17,743 bases of DNA from positions 1 to 17,743 of the forward strand of contig JAQTLG010000004.1 in assembly GCA_028715025.1 (NCBI GenBank), written 5' to 3'. Below the pieces are notes generated by a model that saw only the letters and a list, made by a program, of their open reading frames with translations, did no database searches and was not told the origin of the DNA. Of this stretch, positions 7,433 through 14,925 are shown piece by piece; position 1 is the stretch's first letter; every line of letters starts with the position of its first letter. Source of the stretch: Dehalococcoidia bacterium. GTDB lineage: Bacteria; Chloroflexota; Dehalococcoidia; GIF9; UBA5629. The position numbers and the translations under genes are program-made.

Positions 7433-10400
7433 TCATTTTTGATAATTATTTAAGTCAAACTGAATTTCCGACGATGAAAAGAAATCCGTAAATTGTTTAT
7501 ATCCGACTTCTAAATGATCGACCAATATTTTCACCCCTTCCAGGTCACCATTGCGTCCTTTTTCCTCAATGCGCTGTGCGAGGTCACCGAGTTTCATGCC
7601 TCCGAATGTACGCGCATTGCCTTTTATGGAATGCGCAGCCGCTTTGACCTTCTGTGCATCTCCAAACTCTACCCCCTCTTTTAACAGCTGCAATTGTTCT
7701 GGATAGTCCTGCTCCATAAATATGCCGAGAGCCTCCCGTAATAGTTCCCTGTCGCCTCCGACTGCGTCTAAAGCGATTTCCAGGTCGACAGTGTCACCAT
7801 CGACGGGTTTCTTTGCTTCACCTCCACTTCCGTTAACTTTGCCTTCTTCTCGCAATAGTTTATCGATCATGGCATAGATATCTTTGCTATTGGCCGGCTT
7901 GACTAGGAAATCATCCACACCGGCAACTAAACACTTTTGTTTATCTTCTTTTGTGGCATAAGCAGTCATGGCGACAATCGGGATATGCCGGCCGGACTGT
8001 TTCTCCCTGCCCCGGATAACTTTAGTCGCTTCCAGTCCGTTCATTACAGGCATTTCCACATCCATGAATACCATGTCAAAATGACTGTCAGCGATCTTTT
8101 CGCAGGCCTGTACACCGTTCCCAGCTATAGATACAACGTGTCCCCTTTTCTCCAGCATCTTTTTCGCAATTAATTGAGAGGTGGCGTTATCTTCTGCAAC
8201 CAGTATGCTCAACTGTGGGCTGTCAACACCGGAGGTCTCGGCAGAGCTGTTTTCCTGTTCCGAACTGGAATTGATACCCAGGGAGCTCAGGATGCACTTA
8301 AATAACTTTCTTCTGTAAATTGGCTTAACAACATAGTTTGATATTTCCATCTCCTTGCAACAGTCCAGGTCTCTGCCAATGGAGGATGTTTCGAGCATCA
8401 TCAAGATGACAGGTTTATTAGCTGCGGTACACTGAATTTGCTCAGCTACAGCGAAGCCATCATTTTCCGGCATATTCTTATCCAGAAGGATAAGGTCAAA
8501 GCAATTCAAACTGTCTCCATTTTTCTTAAGCAGCCTTAATCCTGACTGGCCATCCGGGGCTTCGGTTACCTGCAGCCCCCATTCCCTCAACCACCGGCCT
8601 AACAGGAGGCGGTTGGATTCGTTATCATCAATCAATAATGCGCGGGTATTGGCAAGCTCAGTATGTTTGGCTGCCGGGAGATGCTCCATAGCAGCCTGCT
8701 GCTGACCGGTTCCGTTCTTCGCGGCGAATTTTGCTGTGAAGTGAAACGTGCTCCCAATTCCGATGTCACCTTCTACCCAAATATTCCCTCCCATCTTTTC
8801 TACCAGGGAACGTGATATCGTCAATCCGAGACCGGTGCCGCCCCGGCGCCGTTCCATCGAACCATCAACTTGCGAAAAGGCGTCGAAAATCAGCGCCTGT
8901 TTTTCCTTTGATATTCCGATTCCAGTATCCTTAACGGAAAAATGAAGCACTACCTCCCCGTTCTCATCAAAGTCTTTATCAATAGATATAAGTATCTCTC
9001 CCCTTTCGGTGAACTTGACCGAATTGCCGAGCAAATTGAGCAATATCTGTCGCAGGCGGGTGGCGTCACCCCGTACTACAGTCGGGACGTCAGGCGATAA
9101 CTGATATATTATTTCCAGGCCTTTTTTTTGAGCTATCATGGCCACTGTATTCAAAGATGCCTCGACAATAGCTTCCAGATCGAACTCTTCACACTCCAAT
9201 TCAAATTTGCCTGCTTCAATCTTGGAAAAATCCAGGATATCGCTGATAACGCCTAATAGTGAATCGGCCGATGACCTGGCTAAGGCCAGGTATTCCTGTT
9301 GTTGGAGCTCCAGTTTGCCGTCCGCCAGCAGCTCGAGTACGCCGGTTACTCCGTGCAATGGCGTCCTGATCTCATGACTCATACGGGCCAGGAATTCACT
9401 TTTTGCCTGGTTGGCAGTGTTAGCTTCAACTATTGCCTGGCGCAGCGATACCTCCAGTTCAGCCAGGCGGTCACGCTGCGATTTAATCTCGTCCTCCATC
9501 TGCCTCCGCTCGGTGACATCGTTAATCGTCATGAGATTGCACAGCTGATTATTAATGTGTAATATCTTGGCGGCAAATACCCCCCTCCTTATTTGACCCG
9601 ACCTGTTCCTGTATGTGATTTCTGCATCGCTGACTTTGTGTTCCTTTCTGAGAAGCGGCGCTATTCTTGCATGCTCATCTGCATTCGGCCATAGTTGGAG
9701 TTCCCTCGCGGTACGACCCAAAACGTCCTCACGGCTGCAATCAATAAGTTTGAGAAAACTCTCGTTAACTTCAATGAATTTTCCATTACTGAAAGAAGTA
9801 ATAGCCGAAGGAATGGGGTTTGAGTCAAAGGCAATAAAGAAAGCTTCATAGGCAATTATGTTTTTTAGAGCATTGGAACAGTGTGCGCTGACCATTTCCA
9901 GGATATCCAGCGGGATCTCTCCATCAAGAACGAAGGCCAGGGTACCCCATTTCAGGTCATCAAGTATGACCGGCACAAAGGCGAAACTTTTTATTCCCAG
10001 CGTGTGTTGTACCGAATCGCACATAGCCTCCGGCCAGACATTCTGCATAATCTGAGATAACTTTTCCTTAATAATAGGGCTGTTACTTTCTCCAAGCTCT
10101 CGAACAATCCCAAACTGTGAGGACGTGACACGTATTTTTCCATCACCTGAAATCTTTTCCAGAAAGTCTGTCAGGTTGAAACCGAGTGCGGCAAGAGTAC
10201 TTGCAGTATTGCCGTCCCTTATACTGGAAGAGTACATGGGGACTAACATGTCTCTGTCCTCGTTATATTTCAAAGCTAACACAAATCTGACGCCGGGTAG
10301 TTCCCGGGACCTTTCGGCAACCAGGCTCAGCACATCGGCTGAGGTTTTGCTTTTGTCGGTGCCCAGCGCAATTTCCCTTACCTTGGATAATTGATCGTTT

Positions 10401-11284
10401 CTGCGCTGTAATTCGGCATTTGAGCGTTTCAAATCTTCAAGAATCTCCTGAAGCTCCAGTTCAGTGCGCTTGCGCTCGGTAACGTCATGGGAGATGCCAC
10501 GCAGCCCGACCATCTCGCCTTTATCATTCCGGATAGGGAAGATCGAGTCTTCGCGGTAGTTTATTGTGCCATCCTTTTTAACGCCCGTGGCAGAGCGCCG
10601 TAACTCAGGGACACCGGAAACGAAGACCCTGACATAATCAGCTACGATTTTGGACCAGTTATCGCGGGGCGTAAACTGCTTATAGCTCATACCGAGCATT
10701 TCTTCCCTGGGGAATCCATACATGCGGGCCGTGGCCTCGTTAACGAAAGTGATGATGCCCTTCACATCAATTTCGTAGTACGCCTCCTCCATTTCTTCGA
10801 GGATAGCGCGGTATTTGGCCTGGGAATCCAGGAGTTCCTTTTGCAGCTTTTTCAGGTCGGATATGTCTGAGAAGGTCTCAAGCAGCAAATCCCGGCCGTC
10901 CAGGTTGACACAGACCGCGGTCTTATAGACCGGGATAGATGTGCCGTCTTTTCTGAGAAAGACGCATTCTGCTTTATCGAAGGTCATCCCCGGCATGGTC
11001 AGGGGGCATTTACCTTCATCCGGCGGACAAACATATTTGCGGCATACCGAACCGATCATTCTGTCCCTGAATTCACCGAACATCACGGCTGCCGTCTGGT
11101 TAATATCAACGATGTGGTGGGTGAGAGGGTCTATCAGCATAATGCCGGAGGGTGTCAGGTTCAGGACGGTGCGGTACTTCTCTTCGAGCTTCGAGAGACT
11201 ATCTTGCAGCTCTTCCGGACGGGGTATTTCGGTCACAACACGGCCAAGGAAGTTTTTCAACTTCCTCTCATTGCGCATCCGCAC
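7433..11284 (-). CDS. Hybrid sensor histidine kinase (PAS-PAS-GAF-PAS-HisKA-HATPase-REC-REC-Hpt)
   Basis: A 1283-residue, apparently soluble hybrid kinase with no hydrophobic membrane segment. Domain order: PAS (about 33-150, containing a CPPDEGKCP loop), PAS (157-275), coiled coil, GAF-like (about 295-480), PAS (485-595), coiled coil, HisKA with H637 (MSHEIRTPLHG), HATPase (about 740-860, with DTGIGIS and GTGLGLTIS), REC1 with D935 (LLDKNMPENDG), REC2 with D1075 (FMDVEMPVMNG) and Hpt with H1218 (AAHSIKGNARTFGG). This is a BarA/ArcB-like full phosphorelay in one chain. The GTG start at 11284 has GGAGG at 11293-11297, 8 nt upstream; the in-frame ATG 11278 is less well spaced. Input is cytosolic, and the three PAS domains could bind flavin, heme or a small ligand. 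The receiver gene downstream is the obvious final acceptor. Confidence 0.93.
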   Translation of the reverse strand: MRMRNERKLKNFLGRVVTEIPRPEELQDSLSKLEEKYRTVLNLTPSGIMLIDPLTHHIVDINQTAAVMFGEFRDRMIGSVCRKYVCPPDEGKCPLTMPGMTFDKAECVFLRKDGTSIPVYKTAVCVNLDGRDLLLETFSDISDLKKLQKELLDSQAKYRAILEEMEEAYYEIDVKGIITFVNEATARMYGFPREEMLGMSYKQFTPRDNWSKIVADYVRVFVSGVPELRRSATGVKKDGTINYREDSIFPIRNDKGEMVGLRGISHDVTERKRTELELQEILEDLKRSNAELQRRNDQLSKVREIALGTDKSKTSADVLSLVAERSRELPGVRFVLALKYNEDRDMLVPMYSSSIRDGNTASTLAALGFNLTDFLEKISGDGKIRVTSSQFGIVRELGESNSPIIKEKLSQIMQNVWPEAMCDSVQHTLGIKSFAFVPVILDDLKWGTLAFVLDGEIPLDILEMVSAHCSNALKNIIAYEAFFIAFDSNPIPSAITSFSNGKFIEVNESFLKLIDCSREDVLGRTARELQLWPNADEHARIAPLLRKEHKVSDAEITYRNRSGQIRRGVFAAKILHINNQLCNLMTINDVTERRQMEDEIKSQRDRLAELEVSLRQAIVEANTANQAKSEFLARMSHEIRTPLHGVTGVLELLADGKLELQQQEYLALARSSADSLLGVISDILDFSKIEAGKFELECEEFDLEAIVEASLNTVAMIAQKKGLEIIYQLSPDVPTVVRGDATRLRQILLNLLGNSVKFTERGEILISIDKDFDENGEVVLHFSVKDTGIGISKEKQALIFDAFSQVDGSMERRRGGTGLGLTISRSLVEKMGGNIWVEGDIGIGSTFHFTAKFAAKNGTGQQQAAMEHLPAAKHTELANTRALLIDDNESNRLLLGRWLREWGLQVTEAPDGQSGLRLLKKNGDSLNCFDLILLDKNMPENDGFAVAEQIQCTAANKPVILMMLETSSIGRDLDCCKEMEISNYVVKPIYRRKLFKCILSSLGINSSSEQENSSAETSGVDSPQLSILVAEDNATSQLIAKKMLEKRGHVVSIAGNGVQACEKIADSHFDMVFMDVEMPVMNGLEATKVIRGREKQSGRHIPIVAMTAYATKEDKQKCLVAGVDDFLVKPANSKDIYAMIDKLLREEGKVNGSGGEAKKPVDGDTVDLEIALDAVGGDRELLREALGIFMEQDYPEQLQLLKEGVEFGDAQKVKAAAHSIKGNARTFGGMKLGDLAQRIEEKGRNGDLEGVKILVDHLEVGYKQFTDFFSSSEIQFDLNNYQK

Positions 11285-11432
11285 ACCCCCTACCTCCGGC
11301 GGCCGATGCGCCGGTTACCTCCAGAACTATGCCCATTTGACGATAAATTAATCTTACAGGAGTTGCGATAAAGAAATCTGCTGCTGACCGGCTAACTTTG
11401 GCTAGACTAATGGTTCTATTGGTAGTTGTGGT

Positions 11433-11789
11433 TTAAACTACCTCGATGCCCTCGATGCGGAACTCGGTGCCTGAGATAAGCGTGTAATTTTTAGCGGAGC
11501 AGCCCGGGCAGGCGATCTCCTCATCGTGTATGCGGTCAAGGTCGATTTCGAATTCCCTGCCGCATTCGTGGCAGCTGCATATAATGGGATTGACTGTGAC
11601 CAGGATTTCAGCCTCTTCAGCCATCGTCCCTTTGCGGATAAAGTTGAAGTAATATTGAATCCATTCCTTCTTGACGTCGCGCAACGCGCCCAGGCGCAGG
11701 AAAACGGCGACCACTTTTTGTGACCCGGCTTCCCGGGCGTAACTCACGGCCGTATCCAGTATATCCTGCACCAGAGAAAGCTCATGCAT
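11433..11789 (-). CDS. hypA: Hydrogenase maturation nickel metallochaperone HypA
   Basis: A 118-residue protein beginning MHELSLVQDIL. The N-terminal MHE supplies the nickel ligand H2, and the zinc-binding loop has C73-x2-C76 and C94-x2-C97. RLGALRDVKKEWIQYYF and KGTMAEEAE fit the family core. HypA works with HypB to load nickel into [NiFe]-hydrogenase precursors. It starts 19 nt after the stop of the upstream iron-sulfur protein gene, so the two form an operon. No hydrogenase or other hyp genes are in the window, so it may serve a distant hydrogenase or be specialised for a local nickel enzyme. An extra cysteine (C71) precedes the zinc motif. Confidence 0.9.
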   Translation of the reverse strand: MHELSLVQDILDTAVSYAREAGSQKVVAVFLRLGALRDVKKEWIQYYFNFIRKGTMAEEAEILVTVNPIICSCHECGREFEIDLDRIHDEEIACPGCSAKNYTLISGTEFRIEGIEVV

Positions 11790-11808
11790 GGCTTACGGCC
11801 TGTCCGTA

Positions 11809-12918
11809 CTATGTTCCGGCGTGTGCCCGCCTGGCCCGATCGGCCTCCGCTTTTTCACGCCCCATCCTTTCCTGGTTATCAAAAAACGTATCGTCCTGCG
11901 GAATCGTCAGCCTGTCATCGGGTTTTCTCTCCAGGATCAACGCCCCGCTGGGGCAGGTTGTCACGCACAGGCCGCAGCCGAAACATCTTACCTGATTAAA
12001 AACGGTCTTCTTATCCTCATTGACGGTCATTGCCTTCATGGGGCAGCGCTCCGCGCATTTGCCGCAGTCGATGCAAGCTGTCTCATCCCTGGTGCATTTG
12101 TAATTGCTCCAGGTCTCAAAACCCGTGCCCTGTTCGATTTTGGCGCCGATCAGGATGCCGCAGTGGCATCTGGCGCAGTTACAGAATCCGGAGCATTCTT
12201 TGGCGTGGGCCGCCTGGACGAAAAGCCCGGCGCTGTCGTCATTATGCAGGATTTCAAGGGCTTGTTCGACCGTTATCACATGGGGATTCCCAATCCCTGA
12301 CTCAAGCATGAATTCCGCCATCCGGCCGAAGGCGATGCACACATTTATATTATCTGTGCACGTACAGGGTTTCCTGGCGAACAGGGCTATCTTTCTGCAG
12401 GCACAGTCGTTGGCAACGATCAGCGTCTGTCTTTTGATGGTCGATTCGATATCATCGACAGGCAGCAGCTTTCCGTCCTTTACCGTGTCGGCGCGGATAG
12501 GGACGATCCTGGCTATGGGCAGGCGGTAATCCAGCAGGGTTTTGCCGAACCCGTCTTTATAGAACTGTCCCATATTGGCGGCGTCCTGCCGGTCGAATGT
12601 ATCCACGCGGAATTCCCACAGGCCGTGGATGAAAGGGATGATGCGGTATTTTTTCTCCGCACCATGCCGTTCCCAGTAAAGCAGGCCTTTCTTTGCCATC
12701 GACTCCAGCCGTTCCTGCGCCTCCTTCAGGCTGATGCCCATGTGGTCGGCTACCTGCTGCGGTGATTGCAGGCCCGGCTTGAACTCTATGAAAAACTCGG
12801 CCTCGGCCTCGCTGAACGTCTTTTTCAGGAAGGCCATCTCGGACCCTTTCTCGGTTCTGGGATAGCCCTTGGTCATACCATCTAATTTTTGGCGCAGCAT
12901 CTCATATACATCTGTCAT
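11809..12918 (-). CDS. 4Fe-4S ferredoxin-domain protein with N-terminal winged-helix-like region
   Basis: A 369-residue protein in three parts. Residues 38-85 look like a winged helix (SPQQVADHMGISLKEAQERLESM then KKGLLYWER). The middle holds two cysteine groups, C172-x-C-x10-C-x-C-x6-C194 and C242-x3-C-x-C-x2-C-x-C253, resembling the CNCCxCCCGIL motif of a family common in anaerobes. The C-terminus is a bacterial two-[4Fe-4S] ferredoxin (C282-x2-C-x2-C-x3-C292 and C312-x2-C-x2-C-x3-C322) followed by a charged tail. It is probably cytoplasmic; its function is unknown, with electron transfer or redox sensing plausible. I chose ATG 12918 because GAGGA at 12925-12929 abuts the alternative ATG 12924 with no spacer and gives 6 nt to 12918. 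It lies upstream of hypA in the same operon. Confidence 0.82.
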   Translation of the reverse strand: MTDVYEMLRQKLDGMTKGYPRTEKGSEMAFLKKTFSEAEAEFFIEFKPGLQSPQQVADHMGISLKEAQERLESMAKKGLLYWERHGAEKKYRIIPFIHGLWEFRVDTFDRQDAANMGQFYKDGFGKTLLDYRLPIARIVPIRADTVKDGKLLPVDDIESTIKRQTLIVANDCACRKIALFARKPCTCTDNINVCIAFGRMAEFMLESGIGNPHVITVEQALEILHNDDSAGLFVQAAHAKECSGFCNCARCHCGILIGAKIEQGTGFETWSNYKCTRDETACIDCGKCAERCPMKAMTVNEDKKTVFNQVRCFGCGLCVTTCPSGALILERKPDDRLTIPQDDTFFDNQERMGREKAEADRARRAHAGT

Positions 12919-12939
12919 TTTCATTCCTCATTTCGTGCG

Positions 12940-12970
12940 GTTTCACAGGACAAAAAGATCCTCGTGAAAC
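12940..12970. promoter_or_regulatory. Hairpin/inverted repeat in the leader of the iron-sulfur protein gene
   Basis: GTTTCAC-AGGA (12940-12950) faces TCCT-c-GTGAAAC (12959-12970), an 11-bp inverted repeat with one bulged base and an 8-nt A-rich loop. It lies between the predicted leftward promoter and ATG 12918, ending about 20 nt before that start. It may be an RNA hairpin that controls translation or stability, or a DNA operator with GTTTCAC half-sites. Confidence 0.5.
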
Positions 12971-13000
12971 ATATTTTTGTATTACGGCCCTAAGATTTGG

Positions 13001-13030
13001 AGTATAGTCTTATCTTCCGGAGATTGTCAA
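13001..13030 (-). promoter_or_regulatory. Predicted sigma-70-type promoter for the iron-sulfur protein/hypA operon
   Basis: Read leftward, TTGACA (complement of 13025-13030) and TATACT (complement of 13001-13006) are separated by 18 nt. An inverted repeat AAAGCC-aagac-GGCTTT (13029-13045) touches the -35 box and could be an operator. Transcription would start near 12994, giving a leader of about 75 nt. Confidence 0.55.
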
Positions 13031-13077
13031 AGCCAAGACGGCTTTCAAGGCACAAAGAAAATTTTTTCTCCACCCCC

Positions 13078-13105
13078 TTGACAAATTAAATTATAGTTGT
13101 ATAAT
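13078..13105 (+). promoter_or_regulatory. Consensus promoter of the MarR-led operon
   Basis: TTGACA at 13078-13083 and TATAAT at 13100-13105 are perfect -35 and -10 hexamers separated by 16 nt. They lie about 50 nt before the MarR start. The first of three operator-like repeats overlaps the -10 box. Confidence 0.8.
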
Positions 13106-13141
13106 ACATTAATTGTAGAATACAAATATTGTATATATCAA
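13097..13141 (+). promoter_or_regulatory. Three 16-bp-phased operator-like repeats
   Basis: Three 13-bp elements start at 13097, 13113 and 13129: TTGTATAATACAT, TTGTAGAATACAA and TTGTATATATCAA. The middle one is a perfect TTGTA-N3-TACAA palindrome and the others are degenerate versions. They recur every 16 bp from the -10 box to just before the MarR ribosome site (AGAGGT, 13145-13150). The position suits autorepression by the MarR protein; binding itself is inference. Confidence 0.65.
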
Positions 13142-13155
13142 TAAAGAGGTGCTAT

Positions 13156-13674
13156 ATGACGGAATCAGAAAGGTTCAGCAGGAACGTAGATTTTTCTAAT
13201 GAGGTACATCGGCTTTTAGGTCAAATAGCTAAAAACAACGAGATGTACGAACAGGCTTGCGTCACGTTCTTCGGGGTGACAACTTCCCAGGGCGGTACGA
13301 TTTTGTCACTGCCTATCAACAGTACCTTGAAGATGAATGAGCTGAGCGCCGTTGTTGGAGTCGACAGCAGTACGATGACCCGCATGATTGATCAGCTGGT
13401 TGACAAGGGGCTGGTATATCGCAAAGTCGATGAGAAGGACCGCCGGCTGGTTTGTGTCGGGTTAACGGCTCCGGGACGGAAACTGCACAGGGAATTGGAC
13501 AGTGCGTTCAAGGGCTATCAAAAGGACTCCCTGGGTGAAATCCGGGAGGAGGAGAGGGCGGCGATCATCCAGTCCCTGGAAAAGCTTAACGGTTCAATTG
13601 CGAAAGGTGTTGAGAACTGCTGCAAGAAATATTGCGGCTGCGGGGATTCGACAACCTGTTGTGAGAATAAGTAA
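13156..13674 (+). CDS. MarR-family regulator with cysteine-rich C-terminal tail
   Basis: A 172-residue MarR-type winged-helix dimer. The DNA-binding core is residues 57-105, with NELSAVVGVDSSTMTRMIDQLV as recognition region and the wing EKDRRLVCVGLT. The last 20 residues add six cysteines, C155, C156, C160, C162, C168 and C169, beyond the usual MarR length; C35 and C100 lie in the body. Such a tail is suited to binding a metal or arsenite or to forming disulfides, so the protein may sense metal, thiol or oxidative stress. I chose ATG 13156 because AGAGGT lies 5 nt upstream; the frame is open back to 13129, but that ATG overlaps the operator repeats. It leads a rightward cluster with the four genes that follow. 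Confidence 0.85.
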   Translation: MTESERFSRNVDFSNEVHRLLGQIAKNNEMYEQACVTFFGVTTSQGGTILSLPINSTLKMNELSAVVGVDSSTMTRMIDQLVDKGLVYRKVDEKDRRLVCVGLTAPGRKLHRELDSAFKGYQKDSLGEIREEERAAIIQSLEKLNGSIAKGVENCCKKYCGCGDSTTCCENK

Positions 13675-13716
13675 ACCAATGTCCAACTGGAATAAAAATT
13701 AATCAGGAGGTACGGC

Positions 13717-14133
13717 ATGTCAACAGTGGAATCCGGAAACAGACACAATGAAGAAGGGAGGAAAGAAATGGAAAATAGGAATTCGAGACTTGAACGTTTT
13801 TCCTCAAGCCTTGGCTGGGGGCTATTTTTCATACTAATCGGTACCATGTTCTTCGCTCAAAACAAAGGCTGGCTGCATGGGGAGGGATGGTCATACTTCG
13901 CCATTGGCCTGGGAAGCATCCTGGTAATCGGTTTTCTGGTGCGCTATTTCGGCGCTGAGCATAACCGCTGGGGCGCATTGGGCAGTCTGGTTGTTGGACT
14001 CGCCCTGGTATGCATCGGAGCGGCTTCCATCTACGGTTTTGGCGATTGGTGGCCGCTGGTGTTGATCCCCATCGGCGTCATTTGCCTGGCCAGGGCGTTC
14101 TGGGGAACCGGACATCAATCGTATTCACATTGA
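13717..14133 (+). CDS. Small multi-helix membrane protein, LiaF-N/DUF5668-like
   Basis: A 138-residue integral membrane protein with about four hydrophobic segments: LGWGLFFILIGTMFF, YFAIGLGSILVIGFLV, GALGSLVVGLALVCIGAA and WPLVLIPIGVICLA. The final WPLVLIPIG pattern and spacing resemble LiaF-type/DUF5668 transmembrane modules found in envelope-stress proteins; the function here is unknown. ATG 13717 has AGGAGGT at 13704-13710. A second in-frame ATG at 13768 has its own GGGAGG at 13756-13761, so a 121-residue form lacking the polar N-terminus may also be made. It lies 42 nt downstream of the MarR gene and is probably co-regulated with it. Confidence 0.78.
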   Translation: MSTVESGNRHNEEGRKEMENRNSRLERFSSSLGWGLFFILIGTMFFAQNKGWLHGEGWSYFAIGLGSILVIGFLVRYFGAEHNRWGALGSLVVGLALVCIGAASIYGFGDWWPLVLIPIGVICLARAFWGTGHQSYSH

Positions 14134-14215
14134 AAAACCAATTAAACCCTATGACAACCTTAGTGTTAACGCGAACTTTAAAATAACTGAAAAAAATAAT
14201 TAAAAGGAGCTAATC

Positions 14216-14359
14216 ATGGCATCAAAATGTGCAACCTGCCCGATGAGGAAAAAGGCCGAGGCGAATCCTGAGAAGGTCATGAGTAAAATCTGGAAATGGC
14301 ATACTACCTGGTGTCCGGGATGGAAAGCCTACCAGAAGGAGCTGGCAAAAGGCGGATAA
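14216..14359 (+). CDS. 47-residue Cys/Trp-rich small protein of unknown function
   Basis: A short frame starting ATG 14216 behind AAAAGGAGCTAATC and ending TAA 14357-14359. The product starts MASKCATCPMRKKAEANPE and carries a C-x2-C pair (C5, C8), then WKWHTTWCPGWKAYQ near the middle, giving three cysteines, one histidine and four tryptophans in 47 residues. It is basic with no membrane helix. The Cys/His set could bind one zinc ion or an iron-sulfur cluster. The strong ribosome site, the residue composition and the position between the membrane-protein and flavodoxin genes argue that it is real. I do not recognise a named family. Confidence 0.72.
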   Translation: MASKCATCPMRKKAEANPEKVMSKIWKWHTTWCPGWKAYQKELAKGG

Positions 14360-14367
14360 AAAACGGA

Positions 14368-14408
14368 CTGGCTGATTGTGGCGCGGCGGCTGCCGCCGCG
14401 CCGGCCAG
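14368..14408. repeat. GC-rich perfect hairpin between the small gene and the flavodoxin gene
   Basis: GGCGCGGCGG (14380-14389) and CCGCCGCGCC (14393-14402) pair perfectly over 10 bp around a CTG loop. An outer CTGGC/GCCAG pair (14368-14372/14404-14408) can extend it. No T run follows, so it is not a standard intrinsic terminator. It may set differential mRNA stability within the operon. Confidence 0.6.
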
Positions 14409-14442
14409 ATCACAAAGAATCAATAATATGGAGGAATAAACG

Positions 14443-14886
14443 ATGTTTGAGGTTATTTATTATTCCCTGACGGGTAATACCAGGAAAGTGGCGGACGCCA
14501 TTGCCGGCGAGCTTGGCGTTGAGGCAAAGAATATCAAGGCCGTCGACACAGTAGCTCAGGATGCCCTTATCTTTCTCGGTTCAGGCTACTATGGAGCGGT
14601 ACTTGTCAAAGAAATCAGCGAGTTCATTGAGAAGAATCAACTGCAGGGAAGAAAAATCGCCCTGTTCGGCACTTCGGGATTTGGTTGGGAGAAGGAGCTC
14701 TCCCTGATGGAAAAACAAATAGCCAATAAGGGTGTAGAGGTTGTCGGCAGATTCAACTGCTTCGGTCGGTTCGCGGCCGTGAAAATAGGGCATCCCACGA
14801 CCGAGGAACTGGATCAGGCGAGGACATTCGCCCGAACAATTGTACAGCGTGTTTCTGCGAGACAACCTATCGCAGTCACAGCATAG
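14443..14886 (+). CDS. Flavodoxin-like FMN-binding protein
   Basis: A 147-residue flavodoxin-fold protein. The FMN phosphate loop SLTGNTRKVA (residues 8-17) follows the first strand FEVIYY. LIFLGSGYYGAVL and KIALFGTSGFGWEKEL supply the other two FMN-contact regions. Length is normal for short-chain flavodoxins. The start has GGAGG at 14431-14435. In this anaerobic, MarR-led cluster it is likely a low-potential electron carrier or a small redox enzyme; partners are not identifiable here. Confidence 0.88.
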   Translation: MFEVIYYSLTGNTRKVADAIAGELGVEAKNIKAVDTVAQDALIFLGSGYYGAVLVKEISEFIEKNQLQGRKIALFGTSGFGWEKELSLMEKQIANKGVEVVGRFNCFGRFAAVKIGHPTTEELDQARTFARTIVQRVSARQPIAVTA

Positions 14887-14925
14887 GATTGTCATTAGTC
14901 GAAAAATAACGAAAGGAGAAAGTAA

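Noticed and set aside
11268..11336. A 22-codon leftward leader frame overlapping the hybrid kinase start
   Set aside because: There is no ribosome site and no run of regulatory codons, so a leader-peptide role cannot be supported.
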